A stretch of DNA of 17,318 nt from an uncultured Phascolarctobacterium sp. (GCA_900541915.1 UQLS01000023.1:1-17318); one strand, 5' to 3'. Counted from the first letter of the stretch, positions 1-8,263 are shown. The notes: generated by a model not told the origin, from the letters alone. Numbers and translations are program-made.

Positions 1-22
1 AGAAAGCTGCCGGTTAGAGAAA

Positions 23-70
23 AGAGAAAGCACTTACAATGTAAGTGCTTTCTCTCTTTGTTTATTTTAA
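23..70 (+). terminator. Rho-independent terminator of an upstream gene
   Basis: A perfect 15-bp inverted repeat (23-37 with 41-55) encloses a 3-nt loop and is followed by a T-rich tract. It most likely ends a plus-strand gene that lies before the window. Its isolation from the trkA promoter supports trkA being the first gene of a new transcription unit. Confidence 0.8.
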
Positions 71-131
71 TTTGTTCTTCAATAAATTTATTTTAAATAT
101 TACCTAAAAGAAGTCTTTTTTTTCACAAATA

Positions 132-140
132 TGTTATAAT
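132..140 (+). promoter_or_regulatory. Extended -10 promoter for trkA
   Basis: A perfect TATAAT at 135-140 is preceded by TG at 132-133, which makes an extended -10 element. No good -35 hexamer lies at the expected distance, as is usual for extended -10 promoters. Transcription would begin near 147, leaving a leader of about 40 nt before the trkA start. Confidence 0.6.
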
Positions 141-186
141 ATTTACAAATTATTTGCAATTTAATTATTTAATGGGAGATAATAAA

Positions 187-1530
187 ATGCGTATCGTTGT
201 TGCTGGAGCAGGTAAATTAGGTTACAGCATTGCTCAATTATTGGCTGAAGACCAATTTGATGTAGTCGTAGTAGAGGCAGATCCGAGAAGAAAGGAAGTT
301 GTTCAGAATTCTTTGGATGTGCTTGTAATTGAAGGCAGTTCCTGTAGTCCTACTACTTTTGTAGATCCGGATGTTAAGGATGCTGATGTACTGATTGCAT
401 GTACTGATAGTGATGAAGTCAATATGGTAACTTGTATGATGGCTAAGAAGAACGGTATTAAGCATACCGTTGCGCGCATACGTAATGTAGAATATGCTGT
501 GCATGCTTCTCAAATGCTGAATGATGAAATGCAGATAGACCTTATTTTAAATCCGGAACGTATTACTGCGGCTGAAATAGACCATATACTTATGACTCCT
601 TCGGCACTTAATGTAGATGAGTTTGCAGATGGTAAAGTTCGCATGTTTGAAGCGAAAATTAAGGAAAATTCTCCTTATACTAATATACCTTTAAAAGAGT
701 TGGGCATTCCTAAGGATATATTAGTAGCAATGTTGTTTAGAAGACATAAAATGATTATTCCTCGCGGTGATGATATTTTACTGCCAGGTGATAATGTGTA
801 TTTTGTTGGACGGCATGATGTGATTAAAACTTTTGAGAATAATTTCTCAAATACATATGAAAAAATTAAACGTGCATTGATAATTGGGGCTGGCAGAACA
901 GGCAGATTCTTGGCTCCTATGTTGGAAAATCAGGGGCTGTTTGTTAAAGTTATAGAAAAAGACAAAGATAGATGTCAGATGTTAGCAGCTAAGCTTAATA
1001 AAGGTTTAGTATTATGCGGCGATGGTACAGATATTGACTTACTAATGGAGGAAGGGGCTTCTGAAGCCGATGTTGTTATCTGTATTACAGAAGATGATAA
1101 GCTGAATTTGTTGCTTGCGCTTTTGGCTAAGCATTTAGGAGCTAAGAAAACCATCGTACGCGTTGCTCGCAATGAATATATTGAGCTAATGGAAAAAGTC
1201 GGTGTCGATGTAGTATTGTCTTCTCGTCTTTTAAGTGCCGGTGAAGTACTGCGCTTTGTTCGCAAAGGTGGTATTGTTTCTGTTTCTCTCCTGGAAGGTG
1301 CTCAGGCAGAAGCTTTGGAAATCATTGTTGGTAAAAATAGCGAAGTAGATAAAAAAGCTCTGCGTGAAATTGATTTTCCGAAAGAATCGCTGATTTGTGC
1401 TATTGTACGTGACGGTGAAGCGTATATTCCTAATGGTGATACAGTACTTATGGAAAATGACCGTATCATTTTATTTATTAAGAGTGAGTTTGCTAAGAGT
1501 ACAGTTCCTTTATTTGAGGGCAGGGAATAA
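187..1530 (+). CDS. trkA: TrkA, NAD-binding regulatory subunit of Trk potassium uptake
   Basis: This is the cytoplasmic peripheral subunit that gates TrkH potassium channels in response to nucleotides. The 447-residue protein has the classic duplicated layout of two RCK units, each a Rossmann TrkA-N domain followed by a TrkA-C domain. The first nucleotide-binding loop is GAGKLG at residues 7-12, with acidic E30 at the end of the second strand. The second loop is GAGRTG at residues 234-239. I chose ATG 187 because it gives the canonical MRIVVAGAGKLG start and has GGGAG at 174-178, 8 nt upstream; an in-frame ATG at 154 would add 11 unconserved residues. The stop is 2 nt from the first trkH start, so the genes are co-transcribed and probably translationally coupled. 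Length and domain order are typical of the duplicated TrkA rather than the single-unit KtrA. Confidence 0.95.
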   Translation: MRIVVAGAGKLGYSIAQLLAEDQFDVVVVEADPRRKEVVQNSLDVLVIEGSSCSPTTFVDPDVKDADVLIACTDSDEVNMVTCMMAKKNGIKHTVARIRNVEYAVHASQMLNDEMQIDLILNPERITAAEIDHILMTPSALNVDEFADGKVRMFEAKIKENSPYTNIPLKELGIPKDILVAMLFRRHKMIIPRGDDILLPGDNVYFVGRHDVIKTFENNFSNTYEKIKRALIIGAGRTGRFLAPMLENQGLFVKVIEKDKDRCQMLAAKLNKGLVLCGDGTDIDLLMEEGASEADVVICITEDDKLNLLLALLAKHLGAKKTIVRVARNEYIELMEKVGVDVVLSSRLLSAGEVLRFVRKGGIVSVSLLEGAQAEALEIIVGKNSEVDKKALREIDFPKESLICAIVRDGEAYIPNGDTVLMENDRIILFIKSEFAKSTVPLFEGRE

Positions 1531-1532
1531 AT

Positions 1533-2990
1533 ATGGACTTTAAAGTAGTCTTACGTTTACTGGGCAAGCTGATTATGGCTTTTGCGGGAATTGTTTTTAT
1601 GCCATTTTTAGCTGCTTTAGTTTATGACCGTGATAATATTCATGTTTTTGCTTGGACACTTACTATTGCGATTATTATGGCAAAAACTATGATGTACTAT
1701 GGTTCCCGGAAAAGCAATCAACGTCTGCGACTGCGCGAAGCTATAGCAGTAGTTGGCTGCGGCTGGCTGTTGGTATGCTTTTTAGGGTCATTGCCATATT
1801 TTTTCAGTGGTAATCTAGATGTAGTTTCTTCTGTGTTTGAAAGTGTTTCTGGTTTTACTACTACAGGTGTTACTACTGCCAGCTCCTTTAATGAGTTTTC
1901 CAACAGTATGTTGGTATGGCGCAGTCTTACGCATTGGTGCGGCGGTATTGGCGTAATTATGCTCTTTATCATTATTATGCCTCAGATGAACAGCGGTACC
2001 AGCTATCTGTTCAATGCAGAACTGCCTGGTGCAGTAGCTGAAAGAACATTGCCTAAGATTAAAGAATCAGCAATGATGATTGTTTTCATCTATTTTGGTT
2101 TGACCGTACTGGAAATTATTTTATTAACAGCTGCTAAGGTACCTTTTTTACAGGCAATCAATTTATCTTTGGCAACTATGGCAACTGGCGGTTTTTCCTA
2201 TTATCATGACAGCTTGATTAGGTTCGATTCAGTTTTTGTAGAAGTTATTGCGATCATCTTTATGCTGATTTCCAGTATGAACTTTTCGTTGTATTATAAA
2301 ATTGGCCGCGGTGATTGGAATGCTTTTAAAGATGATATGGAGCATAGATACTACTTGCTGATGTTGGTTGGAGCCGCAGTATTGATTATCAGCAATCTGT
2401 ATTTTTCCGGCTACATGTCGCTGCAGGATAGTGTGCGCCATGGTATTTTCCAGGCAGTTTCCATAGGCAGTACAACAGGTTTTGCATCTGATGACTTTAA
2501 CAAATGGCCGGAGTTTAGTCGTTATGTTTTATTCATTTTGATGTTCGTGGGCGGTTGTAGTGGCTCCACAGCAGGCGGTATTAAGATTTCAAGGATTGTT
2601 ATTCTGCTTAAAGCAAGCTGGGCAGAGCTTTTGCGTACTTTACATCCGCGTATAGTTTATTCCATTAAGATGGGACAAAAGGTAATTGATCCTGAAATAA
2701 TTGCTAATATCACCAGGTTTTTCTTCCTTTATATACTCGTCTTTATGGTTTTGACAATCTTGATTTCGTTGACCGGATTGTCCATTATGGACTCCATGGG
2801 ACTTATAGCTGCCTGCATGAGCAGTGTAGGCCCAGCTTTTGGTATTGTAGGACCTACGGCAACTTATGGTGATATTTCTACGTTTGGTAAGGTAATAAGT
2901 ATTTGCGCTATGCTCTTAGGACGTTTGGAAATTTTCTCTTTGTTAGTTATCATGCGTCCTGATTTTTGGCGTAATAAACAAAATTGGTAA
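1533..2990 (+). CDS. trkH: TrkH family potassium channel subunit, first copy
   Basis: This is the membrane pore subunit of Trk potassium uptake, 485 residues and almost entirely hydrophobic. It carries the four selectivity-filter repeats expected of the SKT superfamily: GFTTTG near residue 108, ATGGFS near 218, STTGF near 312 and SSVGPAFG near 430, each with its central glycine. The C-terminal LLGRLEIF segment is typical of TrkH/KtrB proteins. The start ATG follows the trkA stop by 2 nt, with AGGGAA at 1522-1526 as ribosome binding site inside the end of trkA. It is followed after 18 nt by a second trkH of identical length. Nothing looks degraded, so both copies should be functional. TrkG/KtrB-like specialisation cannot be decided from sequence. 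Confidence 0.93.
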   Translation: MDFKVVLRLLGKLIMAFAGIVFMPFLAALVYDRDNIHVFAWTLTIAIIMAKTMMYYGSRKSNQRLRLREAIAVVGCGWLLVCFLGSLPYFFSGNLDVVSSVFESVSGFTTTGVTTASSFNEFSNSMLVWRSLTHWCGGIGVIMLFIIIMPQMNSGTSYLFNAELPGAVAERTLPKIKESAMMIVFIYFGLTVLEIILLTAAKVPFLQAINLSLATMATGGFSYYHDSLIRFDSVFVEVIAIIFMLISSMNFSLYYKIGRGDWNAFKDDMEHRYYLLMLVGAAVLIISNLYFSGYMSLQDSVRHGIFQAVSIGSTTGFASDDFNKWPEFSRYVLFILMFVGGCSGSTAGGIKISRIVILLKASWAELLRTLHPRIVYSIKMGQKVIDPEIIANITRFFFLYILVFMVLTILISLTGLSIMDSMGLIAACMSSVGPAFGIVGPTATYGDISTFGKVISICAMLLGRLEIFSLLVIMRPDFWRNKQNW

Positions 2991-3008
2991 CCTGCAGGTG
3001 ATATTATA

Positions 3009-4466
3009 ATGAATACAAAGATTATATTATATCTTTTAGGGCGTTTATGTGCCTGCCTGGCAGTTATCATGTTTTTGCCGCTGGGTGTGGCGTTATATTA
3101 TGGAGAAGAATGCTTTGTTGACTTTTTGATGGCCATGGGTATTGCCGCATATCTTTCTTTTATGTTTGACCAGTATGCCTGGGATGCTGATAAAAAGGAT
3201 ATATCGGTTCGTGAAGGTATTGGTACAGTATTTTTTTCCTGGGTATTGACTGCTGCTTTAGCATCATTGCCGTATATTTTCTTAGGAATACTTGATCCTA
3301 TTTCAGCTTATTTTGAAAGTATGTCAGGCTTAACTACGACGGGTGCTACAGCGATTAAGGACTTGGAGGTACTGCCAAGGTCTATTTTATTCTGGCGCAG
3401 CGCTACTCACTGGATAGGCGGTATTGGTATTATTGTTCTGTTTGTTGCTCTGCTGCCGCAGATTGCCGGTGGTGCAGTATATCTGTTTAATGCAGAGGTC
3501 AGCGGTTTTTCCAATAGTCGTATTTTGCCGCGTATCAGGTCTACTGCTATTGCATTGTTTTATATTTATCTGTTGATGACGATTATTTTGACAGGTATTT
3601 TGGTTATGCTGGGCATGTCTGAGTTTGATGCAATAAATCATTCCTGTTCAGCAATAGCAACCGGTGGTTTTTCAACCTATAATTCCAGTATTGGCCATTT
3701 TAACAGCATACCTATTGAAGTGGTAACAGCAGTATTTATGCTGTTTGCCGGTGGTAACTTTGCTCTTTATTACCATGTTACGCAATCTGGCATCAGAGTA
3801 TTATGGCATGATTTAGAGTTTAAAGTATACATTTCCATTGCTGTGGTTATCACTTTGCTGATTACTGCCAATATAGTATATGTTAATGGCTATAGTTTGC
3901 AGGAAGGTTTGCGGCATGCTTTCTTCCAGACTGCTTCTTTTGCCTCGACAACTGGTTATGTATCTTATAATTATGATGAATGGCCATCTTTTTCTAAATT
4001 GATGCTGGCAATTATGTTTTTTACCGGCGGCTGTGCAGGTTCTACTGCAGGTGGCATTAAAATCTGCCGTTTTATCGTTCTTATTAAAACGGTAATGGCA
4101 GAATTACGTCGGACATTGCATCCGCAGATGCTGCTGACCGTTTATTACGATAAAAAAATGCTGCCGATGTCAACAATTATCAATATCAGCAGATTCTTTT
4201 TTATGTATGTCTTGGTGGTTGTTGTTTTGTCCTTTGCGCTTTCGGCAACAGGGTTGCCTATGGAAGAATCAATTTTTGGTGTTGCATCCTGTATCAGCAG
4301 TGTTGGCCCGGCTTTTGGTTCTTTAGGTGCAGTAGGCAATTATGCTGATGTAACTCCCTTTGGTAAATTGGTTTTGAGTCTGGCTATGCTTTTAGGCAGG
4401 CTGGAAATATTCACTGTATTGGCATTGCTGCGCAGTGAATATTGGCGAGTTAGTAAACGTTGGTAA
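3009..4466 (+). CDS. trkH: TrkH family potassium channel subunit, second copy
   Basis: This is the second pore-forming Trk subunit, also exactly 485 residues and clearly a paralogue of its neighbour. All four filter motifs are present: GLTTTG near residue 108, ATGGFS near 220, STTGY near 315 and SSVGPAFG near 430. The shared LLGRLEIF segment lies near the C terminus. AGGTGAT at 2996-3002 provides the ribosome binding site. The protein has diverged clearly from the first copy in the N-terminal transmembrane segments and loops but keeps filter glycines and spacing, which points to an old tandem duplication with both products kept. The two may form homodimers or mixed dimers that share the single TrkA. 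A terminator follows and closes the operon. Confidence 0.93.
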   Translation: MNTKIILYLLGRLCACLAVIMFLPLGVALYYGEECFVDFLMAMGIAAYLSFMFDQYAWDADKKDISVREGIGTVFFSWVLTAALASLPYIFLGILDPISAYFESMSGLTTTGATAIKDLEVLPRSILFWRSATHWIGGIGIIVLFVALLPQIAGGAVYLFNAEVSGFSNSRILPRIRSTAIALFYIYLLMTIILTGILVMLGMSEFDAINHSCSAIATGGFSTYNSSIGHFNSIPIEVVTAVFMLFAGGNFALYYHVTQSGIRVLWHDLEFKVYISIAVVITLLITANIVYVNGYSLQEGLRHAFFQTASFASTTGYVSYNYDEWPSFSKLMLAIMFFTGGCAGSTAGGIKICRFIVLIKTVMAELRRTLHPQMLLTVYYDKKMLPMSTIINISRFFFMYVLVVVVLSFALSATGLPMEESIFGVASCISSVGPAFGSLGAVGNYADVTPFGKLVLSLAMLLGRLEIFTVLALLRSEYWRVSKRW

Positions 4467-4497
4467 TATTTACGTGTAATATAGTTTACAATTTTAG

Positions 4498-4538
4498 AAA
4501 GAAGAACGTTGATTTTCAATGTTCTTCTTTTATTTTTC
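4498..4538 (+). terminator. Rho-independent terminator after the trk operon
   Basis: A 15-bp stem (4498-4512 with 4516-4530) contains one G-U wobble, has a 3-nt loop and is followed by a T-rich tail. It ends the trkA-trkH-trkH unit about 30 nt after the last stop codon. Confidence 0.85.
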
Positions 4539-4586
4539 AGTGAAACGATGTACAATAATATATACGTTTATTGGGGAGGTACAGTT

Positions 4587-5894
4587 GTGAGAAAAATTGT
4601 TTTGCCCATTGGTAAAAGAGAAGAAGAAGTTTTACTTCCAGAAGATAAAATCTTATATGATATTCACGGCAATCCGGCTGCTGAAAAAGAAAGCATTGCA
4701 GAAGCAGCGTTGGAGGCAATACGTAACCCTATAGGTACAAAGCCTTTAAAAGAGCTGGTTGCCAAAGGTGAAAAAATAGCTGTTGTAGTAAGTGATATTA
4801 CCCGTATGGTTGGTACAGCGGAATTTTTGCCGGTAATTATCAATGAATTGAATGAGGCGGGTATTGCCGATAGTGATATTACTATCATTATTGCAACAGG
4901 TACTCACAGAGCCCATACTCCGGAGGAAGATGTAGTTGTATGCGGCCAGGATATAGTCAACAGAATAAAAATACATCAGCATGATTGCCGCAATAAAGAT
5001 GAACTGGTTGATATGGGTGTGACCAGCTTTGGAACACCTATTCTGATAGATAAGTATGCTGCTGAAGCTGATAAGGTGATTATCACTGGTTCAGTAAGTC
5101 TGCATCCTATGGCTGGTTTTGGCGGCGGACGCAAGGCTGTAATGCCTGGTATTTCCGGTTATGCTACTATTATGCATAATCATGCTATGGCTTTGGCTGA
5201 TAAAGTTGGGGAAGGATGCAATCCTGCCTGCGAAACAAGCGTGCTGGAAAATAATCCTCTGCACGAAGATATGACAGAGGTATGTGCAAAGCTGGCACCG
5301 GCATTTTTAGTAAATACTGTTTTTACACCTGATGGTAAATTACATGAGGTTGTTGCCGGACATTGGTACAAAGCTTGGGAAAAAGGCTGCCAGGATTTGC
5401 TGAAGATGGCGGGAATACCCATTAAAGAACAGGCGGACGTTGTATTTGCATCTGCTGGCGGATTCCCTAAGGATATGAATCTTTATCAGAGCTGTAAAAC
5501 ACATATGAATGCTGTCTTTGCTGTTAAAAAAGGCGGTGTTTTAATACTTACGCTTGATTGTCCGGATATTAAGGAACCAGCTATATTTACTGATTGGTTT
5601 GCCAAGGATGATATTCTGCAGTTTGAAAAGGACGTACGTGCAGATTTTTCCATACCTGCGTTTGTGGCCTTTAAATCGCGCTGCATTGTGAATTCTTTAA
5701 CTACTTATCTGGTAACACGACCGGAAAATTTTGAGTTTGTACGTAAAACAGGACAGATTCCTGTTGCTACTTTGGCAGAAGCCTGGGAGTTGGCGCAGCA
5801 AAAGCTTGCTGAGCAGGGAAAAGCTGATTATAAGATAACTATAATGAGTCATGCTCCTTCTACTTTACCTATTTTAAGCGGAGAAAATATGTAA
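4587..5894 (+). CDS. larA: LarA-family nickel-pincer 2-hydroxyacid racemase, first copy
   Basis: LarA enzymes racemise or epimerise 2-hydroxyacids using a covalently bound nickel-pincer nucleotide cofactor; lactate is the founding substrate, but the family uses many. This 435-residue protein keeps the residues known from Lactiplantibacillus plantarum LarA with an offset of one: H107, H173, K183 (the pincer-linked lysine, in GGGRK) and H199 (in HNH). SDITR at 69-73 and ATGTHR at 103-108 are also present. I chose GTG 4587, because GGGGAGG at 4573-4579 lies 7 nt upstream and the protein then begins at the conserved MRKIVLPIGK strand; in-frame ATGs at 4509 and 4548 are upstream, the first inside the terminator hairpin. 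No convincing promoter is visible. The cofactor genes larB, larC and larE are not in the window. The substrate is unknown. Confidence 0.85.
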   Translation: MRKIVLPIGKREEEVLLPEDKILYDIHGNPAAEKESIAEAALEAIRNPIGTKPLKELVAKGEKIAVVVSDITRMVGTAEFLPVIINELNEAGIADSDITIIIATGTHRAHTPEEDVVVCGQDIVNRIKIHQHDCRNKDELVDMGVTSFGTPILIDKYAAEADKVIITGSVSLHPMAGFGGGRKAVMPGISGYATIMHNHAMALADKVGEGCNPACETSVLENNPLHEDMTEVCAKLAPAFLVNTVFTPDGKLHEVVAGHWYKAWEKGCQDLLKMAGIPIKEQADVVFASAGGFPKDMNLYQSCKTHMNAVFAVKKGGVLILTLDCPDIKEPAIFTDWFAKDDILQFEKDVRADFSIPAFVAFKSRCIVNSLTTYLVTRPENFEFVRKTGQIPVATLAEAWELAQQKLAEQGKADYKITIMSHAPSTLPILSGENM

Positions 5895-5895
5895 A

Positions 5896-7206
5896 ATGGC
5901 TATTAAAAATTATGAACTGAAATACGGTAAAACTATCAAAAAAATAGCTTTAGAGGAAGAAAAAGTTCTGCAGGTACTGGAAAGCAAAGAGCAGGAGCCG
6001 ATACAGGACATAAAAAAAGCTGTGCAGCAGGCTATTCGCAATCCTATAGGTACTAAACCGCTGCGAGAGCTTGTACAGCAGGGAGATAAAGTATGTATCG
6101 TAGTCAGCGATATTACAAGGGCATGGTCCAGAACCTGTGATTATTTGCCGCCAGTGGTAGAAGAGCTGAATGAAAAAGGAATTCCTGATGAAGATATTTT
6201 TGTTATTGTTGCCACAGGAACACACAGAAGCAATACTCCGGATGAAATTAAAGTAATTCTTGGGGAAGATTTATCACAAAGACTGAAAGTTTATGCGCAT
6301 GATGCTTTCAGTGAAACTGATAATGTATATCTTGGTACTACCAGCCGCGGAACAGAAGTATATCTGGATAAGCGTGCCGTTGAAGCTGACAAGGTTATTT
6401 TAACCGGCGGGCTTACGCCGCATCTTTTTGCCGGTTTTGGCGGCGGCAGAAAAAGCGTTATGCCTGGTATTGCCGGAGTAAAGACTATCAACCATAATCA
6501 TTTATTGGCCCTTGCTGATGTACAGGGAAAAGGTATCAATAAGGAAACCTGCCTTGGCAGAGTAGAAGGCAACAGAGTCAATGAAGATATGTGTGAAGTA
6601 TGCGCTTTCCTTAATCCATGTTTTCTGATTAACTCTGTCATGGATGCCGAAGGTAATTTTGCAGGTATCTTTGCCGGACATTGGTATGATGCATGGTATG
6701 CAGGTACTCAGTTTGTTATCAAGCAGCAAGGTGTACAGGCTAAAGGCAAGAGTGATATTGTAATCACTTCCGGAGGGGGCTTCCCAATGGATATGAATCT
6801 TTATCAGGGAATGAAGGCTTATGTTCCGGCTGTAATGACGCTTAAGGAACATGGTGTTATGATTGCAACTCTGGAATGTGAAGATATTGCTGAGCCTCCC
6901 ATCTTTTTTGATTGCTTCCGCTATAATGATTTGCAGGAAATGGAACAGGCTGTAAGAGATAATTTCAGCATTCCTTTTTATGTAGCTTTTTATATGTGCT
7001 GCATGGCGGCTCAGTATACAATCATTTTAGTTACTAAAGAAGAAAACTTTACTCAGGCAAAGAAAACTGGTGCTATACCGGCAGCAAGTCTGGAAGAAGC
7101 CATGAAACTGGCTGAAGATGTTTTAAAGCAGCAGGGTAAAGATGATTATACAGTAACCGTTATTCCATACGGATTTACTACGATACCTTTGTTTGCTGAT
7201 AAATAA
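5896..7206 (+). CDS. larA: LarA-family nickel-pincer 2-hydroxyacid racemase, second copy
   Basis: This second LarA homologue has 436 residues and starts 1 nt after the stop of the first, so the two are surely co-expressed. All pincer and nickel ligands are kept: H110, H176, K186 in GGGRK and H202 in HNH, with SDITR at 71-75 and ATGTHR at 106-111. The two proteins align along their whole length, so this is a tandem duplication. They differ around the substrate side: MVGTAEF in the first copy is AWSRTCDY here, following the SDITR arginine, and the loop before the GFGGGRK motif is SLHPMA versus TPHLFA. Those differences would suit two enzymes with different hydroxyacid substrates, or a heteromer, but this is inference. 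The downstream hydroxyacid dehydrogenase strengthens a role in 2-hydroxyacid metabolism. Confidence 0.85.
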   Translation: MAIKNYELKYGKTIKKIALEEEKVLQVLESKEQEPIQDIKKAVQQAIRNPIGTKPLRELVQQGDKVCIVVSDITRAWSRTCDYLPPVVEELNEKGIPDEDIFVIVATGTHRSNTPDEIKVILGEDLSQRLKVYAHDAFSETDNVYLGTTSRGTEVYLDKRAVEADKVILTGGLTPHLFAGFGGGRKSVMPGIAGVKTINHNHLLALADVQGKGINKETCLGRVEGNRVNEDMCEVCAFLNPCFLINSVMDAEGNFAGIFAGHWYDAWYAGTQFVIKQQGVQAKGKSDIVITSGGGFPMDMNLYQGMKAYVPAVMTLKEHGVMIATLECEDIAEPPIFFDCFRYNDLQEMEQAVRDNFSIPFYVAFYMCCMAAQYTIILVTKEENFTQAKKTGAIPAASLEEAMKLAEDVLKQQGKDDYTVTVIPYGFTTIPLFADK

Positions 7207-7231
7207 AATTTTTGGCGTTTTTAAGGAGGGG

Positions 7232-7297
7232 ATGCTGCTGCAGCGCCAATATTTTCAGAAAATAGACAATAATTTTGCAGCAGACAGAGAAAAATGA
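7232..7297 (+). CDS. Candidate 21-codon leader ORF coupled to the downstream dehydrogenase
   Basis: A short reading frame encodes MLLQRQYFQKIDNNFAADREK. It has the best Shine-Dalgarno sequence in this region (AAGGAGGGG, 7223-7231), although that sequence abuts the ATG with little spacing. Its TGA stop overlaps the dehydrogenase ATG in an ATGA arrangement at 7294-7297. The dehydrogenase has only weak purine-rich sequence before its own start, and its frame is closed upstream by a stop at 7270-7272, so no alternative start could use the strong Shine-Dalgarno. Translation of this mini-ORF followed by re-initiation is the simplest reading. The peptide has no recognisable domain and may matter only as a coupling device. 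The tight spacing, or simple absence of translation, are the main doubts. Confidence 0.45.
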   Translation: MLLQRQYFQKIDNNFAADREK

Positions 7298-8247
7298 ATT
7301 ATAAAACAAGAAAAGTTGCTATTATCGGTGTAGGTCACGTTGGTGCGCATTGTGCATACAGCCTTGCTATTCAGGGAATCGTTGATGAACTGGTGCTGAT
7401 TGATAAGAATGAAGATAAGGTAATCAGTGAATGCCAGGACCTGCGTGATGCTGTTTTGTACATGCCGCACAATGTAAAAGTTAAAGTTGGTTCCTTCGAA
7501 GATTTGGCAGATTGTGATGTTATTGTTAACTCTATTGGTAAAATCAGCCTTTTGACTACCGGAGACCGTAATGATGAACTTAACTTTACTGTTTCTCAAG
7601 TAAAAAGCTATATGGATAAAGTTAAAAACAGCGGTTTTGACGGCGTCATCATTAATATCACCAATCCGTGCGATGTAGTAACTGATTTGATTGCTAAAAT
7701 GAGCGGACTTCCTGAAGGAAGAGTATTCGGTACCGGTACCGGTCTTGATACCTCCAGACTGGTTGCACAGCTTTCTCTGCAGACTGGTGTGGACCATCAA
7801 TCTATCTCTGCTTATATGATTGGTGAACATGGTGCTTCTCAGATTGCAGCCTGGTCTTGTGTAAACTTTGGCGGCGTACCGCTTGATGTGCTCGCAAAAA
7901 CTGATGACAGCTTTAAATTTGACAGAGATGATTTACAGAAAAAAGCAATTGCCGGCGGCTGGGTTACCTATAAAGGCAAACAATGTACTGAATATGGCAT
8001 TTGCTCTACTTTAGCACGTATGGTAAGAGCCGTATTGTGTGATGAAAAACATATTATGCCTGCCAGTGCTAAACTGAACGGTGAATATGGTGAAAGTGAT
8101 GTCTTTGTTGGTGTTCCTTGTTTGATTGGCAAAAACGGTGTAGAACAAGTTATTGAATTGCCGATTAGCGAAGCTGAAAAAGCTGCTTTCCATAATTGCT
8201 GTGAAGATGTACGTAAAAATATCAAAAAATCTGAATCCATCAACTAA
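7294..8247 (+). CDS. L-2-hydroxyacid dehydrogenase, L-lactate / L-2-hydroxyisocaproate dehydrogenase type
   Basis: This is a cytoplasmic NAD-dependent dehydrogenase of the lactate/malate family, 317 residues. The Rossmann loop GVGHVG is at residues 12-17, with D37 selecting NAD over NADP. The catalytic pair is D152 (in GLDTSR) and H179 (in GEHG), and R155 anchors the substrate carboxylate. The substrate-loop region reads SIGKISLLTTGDR, ending at R92. This lacks the usual AGAxQKPGETR of lactate dehydrogenases and instead resembles, from memory, the SxxGNIKLxxxxTGDR of Lactobacillus L-2-hydroxyisocaproate dehydrogenase; the following segment also matches that subfamily. I therefore favour a broad or branched-chain 2-hydroxyacid/2-oxoacid substrate over strict lactate. 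The start is fixed by an upstream in-frame stop at 7270. It sits 87 nt after two larA genes, with a mini-ORF between, and is followed by a terminator. Confidence 0.85.
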   Translation: MNYKTRKVAIIGVGHVGAHCAYSLAIQGIVDELVLIDKNEDKVISECQDLRDAVLYMPHNVKVKVGSFEDLADCDVIVNSIGKISLLTTGDRNDELNFTVSQVKSYMDKVKNSGFDGVIINITNPCDVVTDLIAKMSGLPEGRVFGTGTGLDTSRLVAQLSLQTGVDHQSISAYMIGEHGASQIAAWSCVNFGGVPLDVLAKTDDSFKFDRDDLQKKAIAGGWVTYKGKQCTEYGICSTLARMVRAVLCDEKHIMPASAKLNGEYGESDVFVGVPCLIGKNGVEQVIELPISEAEKAAFHNCCEDVRKNIKKSESIN

Positions 8248-8263
8248 TTAAATTTTCTTGTTT

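Noticed and set aside
4540..4586. A promoter for larA with -10-like TACAAT at 4551
   Set aside because: No matching -35 or extended -10 TG is present, and the position overlaps the tail of the trk terminator, so the evidence is too thin.
7255..7830. A 191-codon minus-strand open frame across the dehydrogenase start
   Set aside because: It has no domain and no ribosome binding site, and it overlaps a clear dehydrogenase whose motifs are intact.
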